Below, in pieces: positions 1-4,973 of a DNA stretch of 5,429 nucleotides; positions within the stretch are counted from its first letter, which is position 1; each line of letters starts with the position of its first letter. Under the pieces are notes generated by a model that had not been told where the DNA came from, did no database searches, and worked only from the letters and a program-made list of their open reading frames with translations. Where the stretch lies: contig DAOWNY010000128.1 of the NCBI GenBank assembly GCA_030642325.1, positions 1-5,429 on the forward strand, read 5' to 3'. The position numbers and the translations under genes were made by a program. The DNA is from Deltaproteobacteria bacterium. GTDB lineage: Bacteria; Desulfobacterota; DAOWNY01.

Positions 1-441
1 GATCCCTGGGGGGAGATAATTAATAACGTGGGAGTGGGCTCAAACCCGACTGATATTAAATTTTACCGGGATAAGATTTTTGTGGTCAATGCAGGATCCG
101 GCATCATTTATCAGATAAACGCCCGTTCTTTGAGGGTAGAGAAGGAGATGACAGGAGGGTATGGGCCCCATAAACTGGTGGGAGGGTTTAAGAACAGAAT
201 CTATGTGGCAAACCGGAACAGCAACGATATTTCGGTTATTCCCTTCTCTATGAATATGGCGATTAAAAGTATTGCAGTAGAGGACCTTCCTCAGGGAATG
301 GCAATAGACCGGGAAAGGAGTAAGCTGTATGTTGCCAACGGAGGGGCAGACACCGTATCGGTAATAGATCTTGTCAGGGAAAAACTGATTTCCGGTATCC
401 CGGTGGGAAAGAGGCCATACGGAGTGGCCTTGATTGAATAA
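1..441 (+). CDS. YVTN beta-propeller repeat protein, C-terminal part (5' end outside window)
   Basis: The frame is open from the first base, so the gene starts upstream; 146 residues are visible. They contain at least three beta-propeller blade repeats of the YVTN/NHL-like type: KIFVVNAGSG, RIYVANRNSNDISVI and KLYVANGGADTVSVIDL. The last is followed by the typical inter-blade stretch IPVGKRPYGVAL, after which the protein stops. Known members of this family are exported or surface propellers that serve as interaction scaffolds, and some sit beside cytochromes and outer-membrane proteins. No catalytic residues can be assigned. The GTG at 28 lies inside a blade and is unlikely to be the true start. 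The barrel gene begins 18 nt downstream, so the two are probably co-transcribed. Family assignment is firm; the function, partner and signal peptide cannot be judged from this fragment. Confidence 0.85.
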   Translation, partial: DPWGEIINNVGVGSNPTDIKFYRDKIFVVNAGSGIIYQINARSLRVEKEMTGGYGPHKLVGGFKNRIYVANRNSNDISVIPFSMNMAIKSIAVEDLPQGMAIDRERSKLYVANGGADTVSVIDLVREKLISGIPVGKRPYGVALIE

Positions 442-449
442 AAAAGACC

Positions 450-454
450 GGTGG
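450..454 (+). promoter_or_regulatory. Probable ribosome binding site of the barrel gene
   Basis: GGTGG lies 5 nt before the ATG at 460 and partly matches the GGAGGTGA anti-SD complement. It overlaps the in-frame GTG at 451, which has only A-rich sequence upstream. This favours ATG 460, which also gives a compact signal peptide. Confidence 0.5.
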
Positions 455-459
455 AATTG

Positions 460-2577
460 ATGAATCATGTAATTTGCCTGCTGGGATTATTCTGGATCTC
501 GTTCTTTTTTCCCTGGCAATTCGCCCTGGCCCAGGAAATATACGGAACCATGGATACCTTTTATCAAACTACCGAAAATAAAACAGACGAGGGGACGGAG
601 ACTACCTGGAATCTGGTGCAGGGATGTTATACCGGTTTCAAGAACAGCATCACTCCCAAGATGGATTATTCGGTTGATATCAGGGCTACCATTAACGAAA
701 CCGATGAACGGAAGACAACTACCATTTTTCCCACTACCCAGTTTAATGTAACCAACGATCTGTTTGACGGAAGGTTTGGCAGTCAAATTACCAGTCGCGA
801 CTCTTCGGACGGGCCCAAACTAAAGTCTAATTCATGGAATCTTAATTTAAACAGCAAGCTGGAGAAGATTCCCGAGTTCAGGTTGCAATACAGCCGGGAC
901 AGGAACTATGATGACCTGAGGGTGCATGACATCGACGATAAGACCGAACGGATTTTCGGCAGTGTTAAATACACATACGATTTTTTAGATATGGTCTACA
1001 ATTACAACCGCCGGGATGGAGATGATTATGTGCAGAATTCCGTAAAGGAAGGTGAAAATCATCTGACCAGAGTGAATTTTCGCAAATCTTTTTTTAAGAA
1101 TATGCTGATGATAAACAGCGAATACGGACAGGATCGTACCACAGATACTACCAAGTTTAAGAGTGACACTGTCCTGTCGGAAAAAAGGACGGCACACCGG
1201 GGGCTCTACCTTAATGATACTACACCTTCCTGGGGTGAGTTGAATGGGATGCGGGGTTTGATTGACGGCGATCTTGTCACCGGCACCGAGATTGACATCG
1301 GCAGCACAGGCAAGGATTATCAAAATGTCGGGGTGGAACTCAATTCTCCCGGGCAATGTGATCTGATTTATCTTTATGTCACTCCCAATTATGATCCCTC
1401 TCTTTCCAATTCACGTTTTACCTGGGAGGTTTATTCCAGCGAGGACGGGATAGATTGGGATCTGATCACCAATAGAGCCCGCTTCGGTTATGATACGCTG
1501 CGCGACCGGTTTGAAATCGAATTTTCTTCCCGGGAAGACCGCTATTTCAAGGTGGTGAACACCGGCCGTGACGAAAGGCCCTTTGTGGGGTCAGTCTACA
1601 TTACTGAGATGGAGATTCTGGGCAGTGAAGAACGGAAGGCGGGTGATGATACAAAAAATACCACTTCAGGCTGGGATACCAGCTCCACTGTCACCTTCCG
1701 CCCCTTGAATAGACTTACCATGGGTTACAACTACTCATATGATTTTACCGAGAATGATCCCGGTTCCCTCGAAAATACCGATGAGAGTCATGGAATGAAT
1801 CTTTCCTGTGAACTGCATAAGTATTTATCTTCCTCTGCCCAGTATTGGACCCGCACGGACACCTCACCGGGAAGAGACAGCAAAAATGACAGTTTTTCCC
1901 TCCAGTTCAGTTCAAATCCCCTGGAAACTTTAGGCATGTCACTCTCTTTTAATCATACCGAGACGGATGAGGAAAAGAGTGAATCAGGATCAAAAGAAGA
2001 GGAGAAAACCGAAGGCGAAACCGATTCCTGGCTTTTCCACCTGACGGCCACCATCTACGAAGGGGTAGATTTTACCAGTGATTTTAATTACACAAAATCC
2101 GATAACGTCACCGGCACCAAGTCCACCAAGTCCACCGGGAAGACCGTCGATCTTGGCTTGAAGGCGGATTTAACCGTGAATACGGCTTTAGAGATTGATT
2201 ACAACAAAAGCTGGCAGGAAAGCGAGGACGAGAAAGAAAAAGATGATAACAATAGCAGCGATTTAGAGATTACCTTGAGCTACAACCCATCCGATATTTT
2301 TTATTTACGCACTGAATTTAACATTAACGAAACAGAAGATGGAACCGATACCTCTTATGGGTTCAATGCAAGTTGGTTGCCCACCAAAAAGCTCCAATTA
2401 AATTTAGGCAGCAGATTTGAACAAGATGATGAAGATACCAGCTCTTATAATATTGATTTAAGCTGGAATGTCAGTCGCTATATGATTTTTAGATGCGGGT
2501 TTAATTACTCTAAAACCGAAGGTGAAGAAGAAGATGAAAGCCAGTCAGTTTACACCAGGTTGTCGCTCACCTATTAA
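460..2577 (+). CDS. Outer-membrane beta-barrel protein with inserted F5/8 type C (discoidin-like) domain
   Basis: A 705-residue protein from ATG 460; an in-frame GTG at 451 would add three residues. Residues 1-25 form a Sec signal peptide with a hydrophobic core (ICLLGLFWISFFF) and a cleavage site after ALA. Residues ~26-245 are alternating polar/hydrophobic strands joined by charged loops. Residues ~248-388 look like an F5/8 type C domain: IDGD (268-271), SSEDGIDWD (326-334), RYFKVV (361-366) and the closing TEMEILG (382-388). Residues ~395-705 form regular amphipathic hairpins with short turns (NPSDI, LPTKK, NVSRY) and long acidic loops, ending in VYTRLSLTY with the terminal aromatic residue typical of BAM-assembled barrels. 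By eye the two halves hold roughly 25-28 strands, a size seen in MtrB/PioB-type porins, but no MtrB signature is recognised. The protein is likely in the outer membrane, and the discoidin domain may bind glycan or a partner. The neighbouring propeller, lipoprotein and cytochrome support an envelope complex. The barrel and discoidin calls are good; the substrate is unknown. Confidence 0.8.
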   Translation: MNHVICLLGLFWISFFFPWQFALAQEIYGTMDTFYQTTENKTDEGTETTWNLVQGCYTGFKNSITPKMDYSVDIRATINETDERKTTTIFPTTQFNVTNDLFDGRFGSQITSRDSSDGPKLKSNSWNLNLNSKLEKIPEFRLQYSRDRNYDDLRVHDIDDKTERIFGSVKYTYDFLDMVYNYNRRDGDDYVQNSVKEGENHLTRVNFRKSFFKNMLMINSEYGQDRTTDTTKFKSDTVLSEKRTAHRGLYLNDTTPSWGELNGMRGLIDGDLVTGTEIDIGSTGKDYQNVGVELNSPGQCDLIYLYVTPNYDPSLSNSRFTWEVYSSEDGIDWDLITNRARFGYDTLRDRFEIEFSSREDRYFKVVNTGRDERPFVGSVYITEMEILGSEERKAGDDTKNTTSGWDTSSTVTFRPLNRLTMGYNYSYDFTENDPGSLENTDESHGMNLSCELHKYLSSSAQYWTRTDTSPGRDSKNDSFSLQFSSNPLETLGMSLSFNHTETDEEKSESGSKEEEKTEGETDSWLFHLTATIYEGVDFTSDFNYTKSDNVTGTKSTKSTGKTVDLGLKADLTVNTALEIDYNKSWQESEDEKEKDDNNSSDLEITLSYNPSDIFYLRTEFNINETEDGTDTSYGFNASWLPTKKLQLNLGSRFEQDDEDTSSYNIDLSWNVSRYMIFRCGFNYSKTEGEEEDESQSVYTRLSLTY
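1201..1623 (+). other. Region encoding the inserted F5/8 type C-like domain
   Basis: This segment encodes residues 248-388 of the barrel protein. The order of motifs follows the galactose-binding-like fold of discoidin/CBM32 domains: an early IDGD, a central 'S-x-DG-x-x-W' element and a final 'RYxKVV...TEMEILG' strand pair. Strand-rich barrel-like sequence flanks it on both sides, so it is an insertion and not a terminal domain. Confidence 0.7.
2119..2136 (+). repeat. Two tandem copies of a 9-bp repeat in the barrel gene
   Basis: AAGTCCACC occurs twice in tandem and encodes KSTKST in a predicted barrel loop. The period is a multiple of three, so copy-number change would alter loop length without breaking the frame. 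Confidence 0.6.
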
Positions 2578-2671
2578 TCCTGCCGGGATGCTTTCAGATT
2601 TAGTTTGTGAAAAGAGCAAGGGTTTTTTAGGTAAAACCGTCCGACTCAGGCAAATAGAGTTCAGCAGATTA
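2578..2671 (+). other. 94-nt spacer between barrel and lipoprotein genes
   Basis: This is the only real gap in the window. No rho-independent terminator (stable stem followed by T-run), -35/-10 pair or strong Shine-Dalgarno sequence is seen. The lipoprotein frame is open across the whole spacer and back into the barrel gene (from a GTG at 2522), with an in-frame ATG at 2588, so a longer N terminus cannot be excluded. Confidence 0.4.
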
Positions 2672-3364
2672 ATGCTTGGTAAGATCAGACCGTGTGCCGT
2701 TACGTTATTTTTAATTGCGGTTTTATTGATGGGATGCGGTGGTGGCCCACGTAGTTATCTGCACCCCAAAGCAGATTTTACCTTTATTAAAAAGGTGGCG
2801 GTTCTGCCCCTTGAAAATTTTTCCAGTGACAAGTTTGCCGGCGATAAAATAAGGGATATTGTTATCACCGAAGTATTGAGCCGGGGATTTTTTGACGTGG
2901 TAGAATGGGGGGAGGTGAGCCGGGTACTGCGGGAAGAAGGTAAGGGAGCTACTACCTCTTTAAATAAAGAGACGGTAAAGAGGGTGGGAACCAGGTTGGG
3001 AATTCAGGCCCTGATACTGGGTTCGGTGGAAGAATACGGAGCTCCCCAGGGACGGGGAAGGGATGATCCCATGGTGGCCATTACCATGAGAATGATCGAT
3101 ACCAGAACCAGTAAGATATTGTGGCAGGCAAGTTATGACGCGGAAGGCGGCGGCACCTTAAACCAGCTTTTCGGGGTGAAAGGAAAAAGCATTAGCGAGG
3201 TGGCGAGGAAACTGGTGAAAGAGATGATGGGCACCCTCTTCGGCGGCAGCGGTAAAAAGATCGAAAAGAAGAAGAAAAAAGAAAAGAAGGCAAAAGAAGA
3301 AGAGAAGACAAAAGAAGAAGAGAAGGCAAAAAAAATAATTGAGAAAAAAGAAGAAAAGAAGTGA
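2672..3364 (+). CDS. CsgG/LpoB-like outer-membrane lipoprotein with Lys/Glu-rich tail
   Basis: A 230-residue lipoprotein from ATG 2672. Basic residues are followed by a hydrophobic core and the lipobox LMGC, with lipidated Cys22. GlyGly follows Cys22, with no Asp at +2, so outer-membrane sorting by the Lol rule is expected. Residues ~38-190 resemble the anticodon-binding-like fold shared by CsgG, LpoB and TolB N-terminal domains: KKVAVLPLENFSS (40-52), a helix with DIVITEVLSRGFFDVVE, the VxxVLREEG helix, the LGIQALILGSVEEY strand (109-122), the MRMIDTRTSKILWQASY strands (139-155) and a C-terminal helix (SEVARKLVKEMMGTL). Residues 195-230 are almost only Lys and Glu and probably form a long helix. 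Known relatives act as secretion-channel subunits (CsgG) or as activators of peptidoglycan synthases (LpoB), and which applies here is open. The start was chosen because it places the lipobox at a normal distance, although its Shine-Dalgarno is weak. The stop overlaps the next start by one base. Confidence 0.8.
   Translation: MLGKIRPCAVTLFLIAVLLMGCGGGPRSYLHPKADFTFIKKVAVLPLENFSSDKFAGDKIRDIVITEVLSRGFFDVVEWGEVSRVLREEGKGATTSLNKETVKRVGTRLGIQALILGSVEEYGAPQGRGRDDPMVAITMRMIDTRTSKILWQASYDAEGGGTLNQLFGVKGKSISEVARKLVKEMMGTLFGGSGKKIEKKKKKEKKAKEEEKTKEEEKAKKIIEKKEEKK
3286..3326 (+). repeat. 18-bp tandem repeat in a purine-rich tract (Lys/Glu tail)
   Basis: Two tandem 18-bp units, 3291-3308 and 3309-3326, differ only at the last base. 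The 5 bp before unit 1 nearly repeat the unit's end. They encode AKEEEK and TKEEEK in the lipoprotein tail. The surrounding stretch, about 3263-3361, is almost entirely purine on the plus strand. The repeat probably arose by slippage and could vary in copy number without breaking the frame. Confidence 0.7.
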
Positions 3365-4728
3365 TGTCCTGGAAAAAATTGCCAAACCGGATGTTTTCCG
3401 CCTTTCCCGACAGCCTTTTGCCGGTGATACGGTTTTTCGTAAGGGACTTTCTGATATTTTCCATCATGTTATTGTCCATTGAGAACACTGTTTTTAGTGA
3501 GGAAAGATTAAATCAGGGGGAAAGAAACCTCCATGCCGAGTTGACCATCAGTAAAGTAGCACTTGTTCCTTTAGAGAATTTGAGCAGGAGTCCCAAAGAC
3601 GCTCTTCCGGATATCATCACCCTGATGAGTAAAAGCCTGGTTGATAAGAAGAAGGTCCTGGTAGTTTCTCCTGAGCTTGTTGAAGATTTTCTGATAAAGG
3701 AACGAATCAGGAATATCAGTTCCATGAGCAAAGCCACCATCCGCCAGATGGGTAAATTTTTGAAGGTGGACGGTATCATCTTTACGTATGTTGATTTGCT
3801 GGTTTCAGGAGAAGATCCCGAGATTGGAATCGGATGCCGAATGGTAAGCGGCTACGATGGTTCTTTGATCTGGACCGGCTATACAGCTCTGACCGGTCGG
3901 GAATTTGCATCCTGGTTGGGGTTGGGCAGGATAACTTCCCTGGAAAAGCTGGCGGAAAGGGCAGTGGAAAAACTTATTATTTCTTTTCTGGACAAGATGA
4001 ATGTCTCTTTCGGCAATACAATTCCTTTTGAGATTGCTGAAATATCGGTAAATCCAAAAAATGTCCGGTCGAGTGACAGGATTAAGGTTCGGGTAAAACT
4101 TACTTCCATGGGAAACATTCCTGCCGGGATTAATGCAAGATTGGGGGGGCAGGAAAGAACCCTCTTTGATGAAAGAAGTAATATATTCGACGGTACCTTT
4201 TATGCCCCCCTTTCAGAAGGGAAGTATCCCTTGAAAATTGAAGTCCGGGATCAGGAAGGGGGCATATTCGTTTTTGACTCGGTGGCCATAATTGAAGTGG
4301 ACAACACTTCTCCCCGGGTGATAGTATACTATCAGGATAAATTATTTTCGCCCAACCGCGACAAGATAAAGGACTCGGCACTCTTTTTTCCCTATCTGGA
4401 GGAAGCGGATACTATTAAAAACTGGCAGTTTGCAATTGAGAACAGAGAAGGAGAGGTAATCAGGCAGTCGGAAGGAAAGGCAGAGCTTCCCCGGGCGCTG
4501 GTATGGAGAGGGGAAGACGATTCATACTCAGCCGTGGGGGATGGTGAATACTATTTTAAATTCCGGACGCAGGATAAGGCGGGAAATGTTGCCGAAACTG
4601 TTCCCAGGCCGATAATTCTGGATATAACCCCACCCTCTGCCCGGATTACGATAGCAGCCTTAAAAAAAAAAGTTTTCGATTCAAGATTGACTGTGAGGAT
4701 AAAAACGGGATCGAATGGTGGGAATTGA
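3364..4728 (+). CDS. Exported CsgG/LpoB-like protein with bacterial Ig-like domains; zero-frame part, frameshifted at A10
   Basis: ATG 3364 shares its first base with the preceding TGA (TGATG), implying translational coupling; an in-frame GTG at 3361 would add one residue. The N terminus has a hydrophobic segment (~22-40, FLIFSIMLLSI) and a possible cleavage site after VFS (residue 45). There is no lipobox Cys, so the product is probably periplasmic. Residues ~62-210 match the preceding lipoprotein in layout: SKVALVPLENLSR, TIRQMGKFLKVDGIIFTYVD, MVSGYDGSLIWTGYTAL and a closing helix, LEKLAERAVEKLIISFL. Residues ~222-312 look like one Ig-like domain. Residues ~313-420 look like a FlgD-type Ig-like domain (KLFSPNRD, WQFAIENREGEVI, VWRGED, GEYYFKFRTQDKAGN). 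A second FlgD-like domain begins at ITPPSARI. In this frame the last 18 residues after the A-run (4672-4725) have no domain character and end at TGA 4726-4728. The natural continuation is in the -1 frame at 4671-4973. The full protein would be 536 residues, against 454 for the zero-frame product. Confidence 0.75.
   Translation: MSWKKLPNRMFSAFPDSLLPVIRFFVRDFLIFSIMLLSIENTVFSEERLNQGERNLHAELTISKVALVPLENLSRSPKDALPDIITLMSKSLVDKKKVLVVSPELVEDFLIKERIRNISSMSKATIRQMGKFLKVDGIIFTYVDLLVSGEDPEIGIGCRMVSGYDGSLIWTGYTALTGREFASWLGLGRITSLEKLAERAVEKLIISFLDKMNVSFGNTIPFEIAEISVNPKNVRSSDRIKVRVKLTSMGNIPAGINARLGGQERTLFDERSNIFDGTFYAPLSEGKYPLKIEVRDQEGGIFVFDSVAIIEVDNTSPRVIVYYQDKLFSPNRDKIKDSALFFPYLEEADTIKNWQFAIENREGEVIRQSEGKAELPRALVWRGEDDSYSAVGDGEYYFKFRTQDKAGNVAETVPRPIILDITPPSARITIAALKKKVFDSRLTVRIKTGSNGGN
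4662..4671 (+). other. A10 homopolymer: site of a -1 frameshift (slippage, error or mutation)
   Basis: In frame the run reads TTA AAA AAA AAA GTT. Slipping back one base at the last AAA gives AAA AGT TTT and opens the frame that completes the Ig-like domain. A run of this length suits both ribosomal slippage (tandem AAA codons followed by G) and RNA-polymerase slippage. It is equally a common place for a one-base sequencing or assembly error. A weak inverted repeat lies 3 nt downstream: 4675-4682 can pair with 4708-4715 (eight pairs including one G-U, 25-nt loop). No strong upstream Shine-Dalgarno-like stimulator is seen. Confidence 0.7.
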
Positions 4729-4973
4729 ATATTCTGGGCCCTGATGGGGAAACAATCCATTCCTTTAGGGGAGAGGGAACTTCTTCCGAAAACCTTGACT
4801 GGGAGACGAATTTACCCAACATTGCCGATATCACTTATTCTTTTGAGGGCAGAGATATGGCCGGGAATACTCTGATACTAAAACCCCGGTCATTAGAAGG
4901 AAAGCTTGCGACGGAGGAGACTTCTCCTTCCGGCGAAGAACAGAAGAAAAAAGAGTGGGACTATGATTTCTAG
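4671..4973 (+). CDS. C-terminal continuation (-1 frame) of the Ig-like CsgG/LpoB-like protein
   Basis: This 100-residue segment directly follows the A10 run in the -1 frame. It starts SFRFKIDCEDKNGIEWWELNILGPDGE and continues through SFRGEG and LDWE to ITYSFEGRDMAGNT. This is the same pattern as the preceding Ig-like repeat (WQFAIENREGEVI ... VWRGED ... YYFKFRTQDKAGN), so it completes a second FlgD-like Ig domain begun in the zero frame. After it comes a polar, low-complexity tail (TEETSPSGEEQKKKEWDYDF). The frame already carries domain residues from 4671, so the TTG at 4725, which overlaps the zero-frame TGA, is unlikely to be a true start of an 82-residue protein. The stop at 4971-4973 lies inside the start of the cytochrome gene (11-nt overlap), as expected for an operon in which this frame is really translated. 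Confidence 0.72.
   Translation, partial: SFRFKIDCEDKNGIEWWELNILGPDGETIHSFRGEGTSSENLDWETNLPNIADITYSFEGRDMAGNTLILKPRSLEGKLATEETSPSGEEQKKKEWDYDF
4675..4715 (+). other. Weak inverted repeat just downstream of the A10 run
   Basis: TTCGATTC (4675-4682) can pair with GGATCGAA (4708-4715), with one G-U pair and a 25-nt loop. Its position is suitable for a frameshift-stimulating hairpin, but the long loop makes it weak and chance is a fair explanation. Confidence 0.25.
4953..4958 (+). promoter_or_regulatory. Possible ribosome binding site of the cytochrome gene
   Basis: GAGTGG lies 4 nt before ATG 4963, inside the coding end of the preceding gene. The match to the consensus is only moderate, so coupling to upstream translation may matter more. 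Confidence 0.35.

Noticed and set aside
451..459. GTG at 451 as start of the barrel gene
   Set aside because: ATG 460 has the better-placed GGTGG and a cleaner signal peptide; the difference is only three residues.
40..468. 142-codon open frame on the minus strand
   Set aside because: It is antisense to the propeller repeats and the barrel signal peptide, with no recognisable domain or upstream signals; the plus-strand frame has clear family motifs.
985..1356. 123-codon minus-strand open frame (and another at 487-786)
   Set aside because: Both lie wholly inside the barrel gene and show no domain; they are shadows of it.
3158..3488. Minus-strand open frames rich in Phe/Leu, resembling membrane proteins
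   Set aside because: The hydrophobicity is only the complement of the purine-rich Lys/Glu tail; there is no start context or real transmembrane pattern.
3834..4031. 65-codon plus-strand open frame
   Set aside because: It lies inside the second CsgG/LpoB-like gene in another frame and shows no domain or signal.
4725..4973. Separate 82-residue gene starting at TTG 4725, overlapping the TGA at 4726
   Set aside because: The Ig-like domain continues unbroken in this frame from 4671, so it is the C terminus of the upstream protein. The GGTGGG before the TTG is only 2 nt away, too close for a normal ribosome binding site.
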